Shown here: piece by piece, positions 11,514 to 22,300 of the stretch
How positions within the stretch are numbered: position 1 is the stretch's first letter
Layout: every line of letters begins with the position of its first letter
Assembly (NCBI GenBank): GCA_030141605.1
Contig: JAQGDQ010000427.1
Coordinates: forward strand, 1 to 64,000
From: Tubiluchus corallicola
Lineage: Eukaryota; Priapulida; Priapulimorpha; Priapulimorphida; Tubiluchidae
DNA length: 64,000 nucleotides
Direction: 5' to 3'
Notes under the pieces: generated by a model
Databases searched by the model: none
Told to the model about the DNA's origin: nothing
The model's input: the letters and a program-made list of their open reading frames with translations, nothing else
Position numbers and translations under genes: made by a program

Positions 11514-13754
11514 TGTACTGCCTGTTTACCCTTTTTTAAACCATTAACATGAAACAAAGGCTTTTTTCTAGAAATCCTAGTGCAAAATGCGCTAAAATTT
11601 CGCGCTAAAAATTTCCTGCATTTCCCGCAATACTGCCTGTTTACCCTTTCTTAAACCATTAACATGAAACAAAGGTTTTTTTCTAGAAAGCCTCGTGTAA
11701 AATGCGCTAAAATTCTCCCACATTTCCCGCAATACTGCCTGTTTACCCTTTCTTAAACCATTAACATGAAACAAAGGCTTTTTTCTAGAAAGCCTCGTGT
11801 AAAATGCGCTAAAATTTCGCGCTAAAAATTTCCCGCATTTCCCGCAATACTGCCTGTTTACCATTAACATGAAACAAAGGCTTTTTTTCTAGAAAGCCTC
11901 GTGTAAAATGCGCTAAAATTTCGCGCTAAAATTTTCCCGCATTTCCCGCAATACTGCCTGTTTACTCTTTCTTAAACCATCAACATGAAACAAAGGTTTT
12001 TTTTCTAGAAAGCCTCGTGTAAAATGCGCTAAAATTTCGCGCTAAAATTTTCCCGCATTTCCCGCAATACTGCCTGTTTACCCTTTCTTAAACCATTAAC
12101 ATGAAACAAAGGTTTTTTTCTAGAAAGCCTCGTGTAAAATGCGCTAAAATTTCGCGCTAAAATTTTCCCGCATTTCCCGCAATACTGCCTGTTTACTCTT
12201 TCTTAAACCATCAACATGAAACAAAGGTTTTTTTTCTAGAAAGCCTCGTGTAAAATGCGCTAAAATTTCGCGCTAAAATTTTCCCGCATTTCCCGCATTT
12301 CCCGCAATACTGCCTGTTTACCCTTTCTTAAACCATTAACATGAAACAAAGGCTTTTTCTAGAAAACCTCGTGTAAAATGCGCTAAAATTTCGCGCTAAA
12401 AATTTCCCGCATTTCCCGCAATACTGCCTGTTTACCCTTTCTTAAACCAATAACATAAAACAAAGGTTTTTTTCTAGAAAGCCTCGTGTAAAATGCGCTA
12501 AAATTCTCCCGCATTTCCCGCAATACTGCCTGTTTACTCTTTCTTAAACCATTAACATGAAACAAAGGCTTTTTTCTAGAAATCCTCGTGTAAAATGCAC
12601 TAAAATTTTCCCGCATTTCCCGCAATACTGCCCGTTTACCCTTTCTTAAACCATTAACATGAAACAAAGGCTTTTTATCTAGAAAGCCTCTTGTAAAATG
12701 CGCTAAAATTTCGCGCTAAAATTTTCCCGCATTTCCCGCAATACTGCCTGTTTACCCTTTCTTAAACCATTAACATGAAACAAAGGCTTTTTTCTAGAAA
12801 GCCTCGTGTAAAATGCGCTAAAATTTCGCGCTAAAAATTTCCCGCATTTCCCGCAAAACTGCCTGTTTACCCTTTCTTAAGCCGTTAACATGAAACAAAG
12901 GCTTTTTTCCAGAAAGCCTCGTGTAAAATGCGCTAAAATTTCGCGCTAAAATTTTCCCGCATTTCCCGCAATACTGCCTGTTTACCCTTTCTTAAACCAT
13001 TAACATGAAACAAAGGTTTTTTTCTAGAAAGCCTCGTGTAAAATGCGCTAAAATTTCGCGCTAAAATTTTCCCGCATTTCCCGCAATACTGCCTGTTTAC
13101 TCTTTCTTAAACCATCAACATGAAACAAAGGCTTTTTTCTAGAAATCCTCGTGTAAAATGCACTAAAATTTTCCCGCATTTCCCGCAATACTGCCCGTTT
13201 ACCCTTTCTTAAACCATTAACATGAAACAAAGGCTTTTTTCTAGAAATCCTCGTGTAAAATGCACTAAAATTTCGCGCAAAACTTTTCCCGCATTTCCCG
13301 CAATACTGCTTGTTTTTCCTTTCTTAAACCATTAACATGAAACAAAGGCTTTTTTCTAGAAATCCTCGTGTGAAATGCGCTAAAAATTTTCCCGCATTCT
13401 CCGCAATACTGCCTGCTTACCCTTTCTTAAACCATTAACATGAAACAAAGGCTTTTTTCTAGAAAGCCTCGTGTAAAATGCGGTTAAATTTCGCGCTAAA
13501 ATTTTCCCGCATTTCGCGCAATACTGCCTGTTTATCCTTTCTTAAACCATTAACATGAAACAAAGGCTTTTTTCTAGAAATCCTCGTGTAAAATGCGCTA
13601 AAATTTCGCGCTAAAATTATCCCGCATTTCCCGCAATACTACCTCTTTACCCTTTCTTAAACCACTAACATGAAACAAAGGCTTTTTTTCTAGAAAGCCT
13701 CGTGTAAAATGCGCTAAAATTTCGCGCTAAAATTTTCCCGCATTTCCCGCAATG
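11514..13754 (-). repeat. 102/115-bp satellite array S with E2F-like sites, about 20 units
   Basis: About 20 units of two sizes. Long units (about 115 bp) carry a second copy of a 13-base GCGCTAAAATTTC block that short units (about 102 bp) lack. Each unit contains TTTCCCGC, and most also TTTTCCCGC and TTTCGCGC, all fitting the E2F consensus TTTSSCGC. On the minus strand short units are 34 codons long, so runs of them give a 34-residue periodic frame (FHVNGLRKGKQAVLREM). Long units break it, so I do not call a protein. The inverted counterpart is at 47248-48975. Single units lie at 53943-54080 and 62505-62640. Confidence 0.92.
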
Positions 13755-15145
13755 CCGCAGATGACAATGTAAAGAATATTTTTGCGGAAGCAACTTTTGC
13801 GGTTGTGAAAACGTTCCCACAGAAAAATCTGTATGCGTGTATCAGCGCGAACACAGAATTTAATTTTGGAAAGTCGACTTTAGTGAATTTTTTTACGATA
13901 AAATATCAAGTAACAATAATCCAAATAGTTCCATGCTTATAATGTGGATAATTTTGTTCTTTATTTGCAAATTAACAATATAATTACTCTGATTAATGAC
14001 TATCTATAAAAGCAAGAGGAAACAATATTTAGGAACAAAAATCAATCTCTGACAAACTTTGTACAGTTAGAGTAAAACAACGACTGTAGATGGCAGTACA
14101 GACTAATACAGTACCTTAGTGTAGTAGACTGACAATTAAATGGATCACATAATACCACGATTGGGTACTCGGTACAATAAGCGACAGTAATAGTAATACT
14201 AATTAATTTATTTCATCAATACACGAGGATGGTAAAACCTTAGCGCAATTTCCAATTGAAGCCAAGCAAAGATTTGCATAATTAGCAAAATAACGCAACA
14301 ATATATTTTTTGTAGTGAAAATGTTTTTGCGTTATTTCCCTTCCCAGGTGAAGTGGTTCTCGCACTAGAAGTTACATTTGTTGCACTGATGGCAGAGTGT
14401 AGTGACCTCGTGAATGTTTACCACAAGAGGGAGCCACGAGTTCGTCTCATCATTTTCGCGCATTCTCGCGAGTAGCCGAATATGTCATGAACTTTGTTAT
14501 TAAAGTTTAGAAGGCGGTAATTATAATGTGCTTATACAGTAATTTATCCAATCGACATTACTTTTTCAGACAAAATGTGATTAGTGAAATGTAATGAAAG
14601 ATTTTTGTATTTATTCTAGAGTTGGATATCATTTTGTGATTTGGTTTGAATGAAATCTTACTGATTTCTCATGAAAAACAAGATTCGTGACGTGGAGGAA
14701 CCATCCTGATGGATTATCTACTCGGATTAAAAGAAAACCGTAAGTTCGATCCGCCATTTACTTTGTCGACGCGATCTTGATTAATCTTATAGTGTAGTGG
14801 TTTCGCACATGTATAATCTGTAGCGCTTGCGTTTGTAACAGTTTGCTACTTGTGTTGTTGTTGCAACCTGCTGCCATCTATTGCGAGTTTTTTAAAGGTT
14901 CTGCTCGCTGTCTTGCATGTTTACCCTCTACCTACTTTCAAATAATGGTTGCTGTGAAGCCTGTCTCTAGTTCTAGATTAACACCTGTAATTAAGATTTT
15001 TTTGTCTTTCATCCAGTTATTTATTTATCAAGATGCAGCAAAATCTTACTGTATTTCATTGAGTTATTATTGCATATTCTCCGCAAATTTAATGCTTAAT
15101 AATTCGTAAGCCTTGCAAAAGAGGGTCACCAAACTTACAGGGTTG
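13755..15145 (+). repeat. Tail segment of the large repeated element, copy 1
   Basis: Found inverted at about 53940-52440, and in part at 61950-62500. Conserved landmarks are CGGAAGCAACTTTTGCGG near 13790, GAGGGAGCCACGAGTTCGTC near 14428 and TTGCATATTCTCCGCAAATTT near 15069. Here it follows satellite S directly. In the other arm it lies beyond the opposite end, which is the circular permutation described under findings. No convincing coding sequence. Confidence 0.65.
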
Positions 15146-16466
15146 GTAGCCCTGGGCGGGCGACGAACAACAGTGTGGTGACCAGTGACTGCTGGTTAAG
15201 GCGGAAGGACAATAGGCGTCTGTCAGTTTTCCAATTTTTTTTTTCGCAATTATTGGGGCACTGTGGAGTAGATGTGCACCTGGGGTTTTAAAAAGTTGGC
15301 AAGTTTTAAACGTCCGAGGGAGGGTCCAAAATGTAAAATTTGGTATCTCCAATTGGTGACCTTTTACATGCTGAGGGCTACAGGGTACACTCTCTGGGCA
15401 AAGTTATCTGTTTCACAAGGTCACAAAGCAGGCTGATCTTCATTTACTCTTCTTTAGGATCCATCTGCTCCTGCAGTTTTTTAGCTAGAGCCACAATATT
15501 TGGTATGTGGTTAGGTGGGGCCACGTTGCCGGACATGGTAGAGTGTGGGTCGTTTGGAATTTTTCCGCTAGGAGGCAAAAACCCAGAAATCGGTTTTGGG
15601 AACAGAAGTGCATCAATTGTCTAGGAATAGTTCCGTGTAGCATATCAAAAGAAAGGTCTCGAAGAGGCGAGTCGGAAGACATAGTTTACAATGAGAATAG
15701 TTAACCTGTGACTCCACTAGGGGCAAAGTAGGGGTCGAAGAAAGGAATGCCTTCCATTGTCAACCGGGACTAGCTTGTAATGCATCAAATGAAAGGCCTC
15801 GATGAAACAAATTGAATGGTGTAAGTTGTGCCACGATTGGTTGACCTCTGACCCACGGGTCATGGGTTAAAAAGTTGAAGGTTGTGATTTCGTTGTGAAG
15901 CTTAGGTCTTATGTAATCAAGCAAAAATTTAATAAAATCTAAATTATAATTTTCAAACAAAAGGCTAGCATCTTTACAGGCCCAAATCAGTAACTATTGT
16001 CTGCAAAATCTTCAGTTTCTGACAACTAGTTGATTAACATAGTTGACGGAATTACTAAAACAAAATTCAAAGTCTTCATTATCTTGCTAACGGTCATTTA
16101 TTCTAAAAAAATAAAATAAAACACTTTTGCAAATCCAGATATGATCATATGATCATTATCAAACAATTAATTGATCAGGCGATTTAATTATTTTGGTAAA
16201 AATTACAAAAATGTCACAAAATTACTACAAAGTTTCAAATGGAATGTTGCAAAAATTACAAAATGCTACATTAAGTAGAAATTCGACTTCTTTTAAACGA
16301 TCCTAAAAACAACAAATCGTACAAAATTACATGGTCAGCTCTGGCATTTAAATCTTACAAGCATCAAACATAACCTGCAGAGAACGACCACAGCATATGA
16401 CGGCAGCGGGTACGGGTAGTCCTGGTAGGGGCGGTGCTGCAGGAGCATCAGGTATTGAAAAGGGTA
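15146..16466. other. Intergenic region with weak internal repetition
   Basis: 15590-15960 contains two diverged related stretches: CATCAATTGTCTAGGAATAG / AAAGGTCTCGA and CATTGTCAACCGGGACTAG / AAAGGCCTCGA. Reading frames here are short and unrecognised. 16080-16340 is plain AT-rich DNA. Confidence 0.35.
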
Positions 16467-16955
16467 CAGTGGCGGCTCGTAGCTAAGATTAGTGGGGGTG
16501 CTGCAGAATGAAAAGGTTTTTATCCATTGTTTTAATGCTGTGTAAACGAAACAAACATGTAATTACAATGTTGTAATTGTAATCTTAAGCAAACAAACTA
16601 ATTTAAACATAAACTTGATAAACTCCTAAACAAAAAAATATTGTTTTCTTACGAATAGCCTAAATTGTCGCAGTTCAAGAATATGCCGGTACACGGCTTT
16701 TAAGCACGTGACAACTGACAACACGTACTGCAGTGAACGACAGTACTCTTTCTACCTAAAGTACAGCGTCTTATCTCAGCATAGGCACGCCAGCCAAACA
16801 CCGCGTTGCTTGGGCTGTGAAACAAATTGTACTTCCCTCACGTGCTCCGGTTCCGCACAAGTATGAAGAAAGAACTAAAGAAAAAGACTTATTATATTGA
16901 ATATTATCGATAATAATGATGCAGTACCACAGTACATATACACGAGCCGCCACTG
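16467..16955. mobile_element. hAT-type non-autonomous transposon (MITE), 489 bp
   Basis: Terminal inverted repeats CAGTGGCGGCTCGT match perfectly over 14 bases at both ends. The flanking octamers AAAGGGTA (16459-16466) and AGAGGGCA (16956-16963) agree at 6 of 8 positions, as expected for an aged 8-bp hAT target-site duplication. There is no transposase inside. The short frame on the minus strand is not credible. Confidence 0.78.
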
Positions 16956-17206
16956 AGAGGGCAACTACAAATCCCCACTGTTACTAGTGTTATAAATGAC
17001 TTTAGATGAACATATTATTTCTTTAAGTAATGTAATTTGGTTTGCCGAAGATTTGTTAACTGCTAAGTGTGAAGAGATCAAGGAAGAGATCGAGCTAACT
17101 TGCCTGTACCGTGTCAGAAGTGTTTGCACGCCATCCATTCAAAACATTTCCTGTGCATGGGCTCATGCGTTTGGCTAATTACTGCAGACAAACTTTAAAG
17201 TCAGCA

Positions 17207-17764
17207 ATGAAAGGATACATAAATTTGTTAAACAAAGTGTTGACACTGCGTGTTTTAAAATTTCTTGGACACGGTTGCTGGTTTTCGTGTTGCTGCTTTT
17301 TTATCTGGATGTCTTGGCATGGAAACAACAAATTTGGTAGAGATCAAGTGTACATTAGCAAGCAGAGAATACGTTACATCAATGAAACTGAAAAAATAAG
17401 ATTGCAGGTGGAACATGCGTTTGTACTAGGAAGAAGTCTTCAAGGAGTTGGACTAGGAAATAAAATGTTTTACTATGCCTCTATGTATGGTATTGCCCGT
17501 ATGAATAACATGAAACAAAGCGTTATGCAAGATGATGAAATAGTGTCTGTATTTCCCAAACTCAACGCTACGCAGCTCACTGATACAGACTTTAAACAGG
17601 GTAATTTTCTTAAGGTGACAGCTAGAAGCTGTTGTTCGTATGATCCCATCATGGAACAGTTGCCACGCCATTGTAATACATCCATTGGAGAGCAAATACT
17701 GATCTCCTATCGTTATTTCCATCATGTTATTACATTTACAATGTTAATTATGCAGTTTTTGTAG
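17207..17764 (+). CDS. GT11-like alpha-1,2-fucosyltransferase, N-terminal exon (partial gene)
   Basis: The GT11 family moves fucose from GDP-fucose to galactose on glycans in the Golgi. Here a start at 17207 gives a short cytosolic tail, a hydrophobic anchor at about residues 25-37 (WFSCCCFFIWMSW), a stem, and then the hallmark GLGNKMFYYASMYGIARMN at about 84-102, close to the family GxLGNQMFxYAS motif. YRYFHHV near the end resembles the conserved 'Q-S-x-K-YF' region. The catalytic second half with the HxRRGD-type motif is missing. The frame runs to a stop soon after YFHHV, where a weak donor GTTATT at 17726 might splice on. I found no later exon before the convergent sulfotransferase gene. 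It may be an incomplete gene, or have distant exons. In-frame methionines upstream (17111) exist but lack support. Confidence 0.6.
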   Translation: MKGYINLLNKVLTLRVLKFLGHGCWFSCCCFFIWMSWHGNNKFGRDQVYISKQRIRYINETEKIRLQVEHAFVLGRSLQGVGLGNKMFYYASMYGIARMNNMKQSVMQDDEIVSVFPKLNATQLTDTDFKQGNFLKVTARSCCSYDPIMEQLPRHCNTSIGEQILISYRYFHHVITFTMLIMQFL

Positions 17765-19316
17765 GCCTAATTTGGTTGACGGAAATTTCAATGCATCTAC
17801 CGAATTACGTGGAGAATAGATTGACAGATACCAAAACAGACATACGAGTAAGTAGGGCAAGTTTGGCTTACATACATAATTAGCACAGAGCCGCTTTTCA
17901 ATTTCATTTGTAAAAAATGGGTAATTTAATCATCTTTAGTTAAAAATAGACATTTCATTTCACAGATACTGAATTTTATGGAATATCTATGGATATATTT
18001 TATGGATGACATCTTACATATTTCACTGACGCAATGCCAGATAGAATTAAGCCTGTATTTGTATCATAGAGACGACACGAATCTACAACTTATATATTTA
18101 ATGACGCAATAATAGACGGATTTAAGCTTGTATCATAAAGACACTAACATACAACGATTACAGCATTAATACAAGACAATTACAAGGTCAAAGATGAGAT
18201 GAAATTGTCATTAATTAAATTAGCAAAAACAGCAGAAGAACTATTATTTCTACTAGAAAAAAACATAATCTGCATCTAAAGTTGACAAAGTGTCTATAAA
18301 ATCATTCCTTAATCTTTAAAGACATGTTAAATGTGTTGTTCACTGATTTTTCACAGTATACTCAATGTTACAGGCCAACAAATCTCTAATCACAGTAAAG
18401 TAGTTATTGAACACTTGCCAAACAGTTTTGATAGGAGGAATACTATCTGTGCACACTAATTTGATTTATAGGTACGTAAAGTTGTAGCGTAAAGTAATGG
18501 TATAGTAAATGTTTTTTACTTTACAGTGAAAAGAAATATTTGCAATGTGCTATCCTTAGTCATTAATTATCATTTGTCATAATGTTTTAGTTCTTGTCTT
18601 TGTGTTATTTTCTACAGCTAAGAACGAAATGTAGATATTACAACAACACAAAATTAAATTCACGGTTTCTTTCTAGCTAAGCGAAGCGAACTTCTAGGCT
18701 AATGTTCGCTTTACTTTTAGCAATCCTTTAGCTATCTTTCAGCTACCTTTACGTAAAACAAAATTATAAATTTCAATCTGATCGCTCCAGAAATAGAAAG
18801 TCACAAAACCACCATGAGTTTTCGACAAATAGTTTCAATAGTCTGACATGAAAATAGGCTTATGTGTACGTATAATAAATATAAGCTTAAACTTCACTTA
18901 TAGACGTCTCCCAAAAAAAATATTGTGGGTTGCAGAAAGCCCAAGAAAATCTTATAAAGCAGTACTTTTTTCCTGATTTGGGAAGGCTACCTGTATTTTG
19001 TCCTTGTATCATCAGTATAACTGAGGTCAAAATCTGTGAGAGGGAAATTTTCTTTTTGGGCCTGTTGTACTTTTCTCTCACGTACAAGTAAAAGTGCAAT
19101 AATGTAAGATAGTTCTATAACAGGGTCAGAAACTAACACGCCTTGACCAGAGGCCACCTAAATTTTAAAGCTCCAGTCTTCAGCCTGACGTTTCTCATGT
19201 CACCAACTTACATTGGTAGCAGAAAATTGGCACTCATATAATCTACAAATTTGTGTGTAGACATCCATTTTGCGTAGCAAGAAAAGCTGAATATTTTTTT
19301 TCTGTCACGTGTAGTA
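17765..19316. other. Convergent intergenic region between GT11 exon and sulfotransferase
   Basis: 1.55 kb with no open frame of note and no match to the repeat families in this window. It is unusually free of duplicated sequence compared with the rest. Missing fucosyltransferase exons were looked for and not seen. Confidence 0.45.
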
Positions 19317-22300
19317 TTATTGTTTCCACGTCCTCTTTCTGCTGGCAGAGTTAGCTGTTTTTTCTGCAAAATAGTATTGAGGAAAACTATAATTGAAAGC
19401 TTCATACTCACCCTCGTATAACTTATAAACTTGTTTTATTAACAGAGTAGGTATTTTAGAGTAAAATGATTTTGCCAGACTTTCAGATCGACCAACCTGC
19501 TTGCTGTGCTTCTTTTTAGACAGAGAATCACTAGTATTGTTAAAAAACAACTGTAGCACGAAACGAGATTCTTCCTCGATACGTTCATATTTGCCAACAA
19601 AATCGTAAGGTATAGTGCAAACGTGACAGGTATCAAGGAGGCTATTAAAGTGTACGTCTTTTTTGTATAATTTCAGGTTGCTACCATTTGGAAAGTTTCT
19701 TTCGTCATCAACCAAATATTGCAAAAACTCATGGAAAGTAGAATACGTTCCTTTTTTGTCGGACTTCGAATAACGTTCACTTATAGTTTTGCTCAGTGAA
19801 TTATATTTTTCACTGTAGCCAGTTAGTTTATCTCGCCAAGCTGACAGAATTCTTGCAAACGGTTCACGAACGAAGAAGAACTTCTTATAATCAGCGAATA
19901 CATTTGCCAGTTTTTCTTTAAGCTCAGTTTCGTAGATCCGGTAAAAATGTTTCTTCACATCTGGGGGCTTAGTTGTCGGACTTTTTGTTGATAATTGTGA
20001 AAGAATAGTTTTCTTAATTAAGCTTTGCCAGTTCAAACATCCTACTTTCGGAGAACTGCACCACAGCACTCTGTGCATATGATCAACAAATATTAAGGTC
20101 AAATAATTTTCACCTCTGTCTGCTGTGCTGTTGAACGTTTTTTCTGTGCAGTACTGATGAATATGTTTGATTCGAGCCACATTTTCTTGCTTGACCAATT
20201 CAATGCCTCTCTTTAAAGTTTGCTTTGTGGGGCTGTCCGTGTTCCTATAATCTGCAAAAAACAGGAATAAATTTGCAATGCAAGCCAACATATAAATACC
20301 ACAAAATCTGAAAAGCATCAATCAATGATGTAAACATAATCATGCAGATTTTGAGAACCATCATCAACATCTGTTCAGATCAAATATCACCCACAACTCA
20401 GTTTAGTCTGATGATTAGTTCAAGATTTTTTAAGTAAAGACATGATTCCTCTGTTTCTCTCATTTGTGCCAAAACGTTTATACACATTCTAAAGTAATTT
20501 TGTGAAAATCCGCCTATAACTTATATAAATGAATTTTTTCTAGAATTAGTGAATTTTTTAGGAATATTTTGAATAGTTCTGACGTAACACTGAATACGTC
20601 CATTAAAAATGACGACAACGACGACGACACCTACAGCACCAACACCAACAGTACAGCATCACAGTGAAACCATTCAAAACATTTTGCACAAAATCGAAAC
20701 TGTGTGCTATAATAAATGTTCTTAGTCTGTCTACCAATAATGCACGGACATTCTACGTAGTTTTATTTGCTGCTTCTCAGATGATAATAGGCTAACAGAA
20801 CTTACACGTAAAATCTGTAACACAGTAGAACGGCGGGTGAAGACAATGCCTGCAACAGCCGCGTAATTTCTCAAACTCCAAGACAATGGATGTTCTAAAT
20901 AGCGTGCAGTACATGGGGTAGAATAAGAAGTACGAAATACTCCCCTCCCGTTTCGTCCAGTATACGTCTCTCCTAGTGAAACCACCAGCACCCTGTTGAA
21001 CGTTTCATCCGCTTTCTGCGTCTGTGTTTATTTTTCCTCAACATGCCCGTAGCGGGTATCAGTGGCCCTCCTGCGAAATCTAGATATGACAATAACACCC
21101 ACCATTGAATGGGCTATCTAACTATTACCAGCTCGTCTCCTGTTCTCTAGAAATCAGAGTGTTGTGAATCAAATTTAAAATATGAATTTAATTGGGAATT
21201 AATCGGAGTTATCAAATGAATTAGATTACCGAGATAAAACCATCCCTCCCTGAGTTTGATATTGAATTTCATACAATTTGATTATAGGTGACTCACCCAG
21301 CTTGTAGCTTGAATTTAATGAGTTCAAGAGTTCGAATCTAATAAGCATAGATGACGCAGATTAGTAAAACAGGGAAGTGTAAGAATCAAAGAGACACCGC
21401 TTGTTAACGGTTTACATACCAATTAGTAAAGTAAAAGTAAGGCCAGCGCTGACCATTTGTTGAGAAGCGAGTCAGGAAATTATTTTGTTAAAGTTCAGTA
21501 ACAGTCATTACCGATTGTAAACTTAGCCTACAGAACATTCCACACTGTCTAGGAAGGAAGGGTTGTGACTTCTGGTGTACTAAATCATCAGAGATGGTGC
21601 AATCATCAGTGACCAATGCGCAATGCGTGACAGAAGAACTTTTGCTTTATAAGCTTAGGAAAAGTTCAAAGTGCGCACACACACATCTAGACACACGAGT
21701 GAGGAGAGTTGTTGCCGTTGTTCTTGTTTTTCCGAAATATTCTGCAAGTCGACAGATATTCTTTAGCTCAGCGTAGTGATTCTACTGCGTCCTTTGCAAA
21801 GTCAAAGCACTGATGCTAAGAGGTCTCGAAGAGGAACAAGGATCTGGCCAATAGCGATTGTAAATTGGCCAGTCCGTGAGTTAAGTAGATTTACTTTACT
21901 TACTGTAAATTGTACCTAGAACTGTATTTGTAACAGCAACGAATTGTATTGTTGTGTCACTTAAGCACCGTAAGTGCAGCATCGCAACTTAAGTATTAGT
22001 ATACGTGAATAGTATCTCTTTGGAATCTAAGATTAATTGTAAGTGCCCACCAGCGCATAAGAACAAATCTTGTATTATTTTGGAAATTTAATCTGAAGTG
22101 TAAACGTCAACCGTAATAAACTATTCCTAAAGTTAACGTAACTTCTGAGTTGTGTTGATGTTTAACGAGTTACCTGAGGCTCATAATCGTAACACTAAAT
22201 CCTTGATTGAACCTGAACGATTCGCATTGTACAGCTCATTGCGGGAGCTCGCTTGTAAACTCGAGGGATACAGATCTATACTCATAACGCAATATTTCGA

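Noticed and set aside
11514-13754. CRISPR-like array
   Set aside because: Units are contiguous and alike throughout, with no unique spacers, in an animal genome.
17111-17206. N-terminal extension of the GT11 exon
   Set aside because: These 32 residues lack membrane or family features. The methionine at 17207 gives the short tail and signal anchor expected for a Golgi glycosyltransferase.
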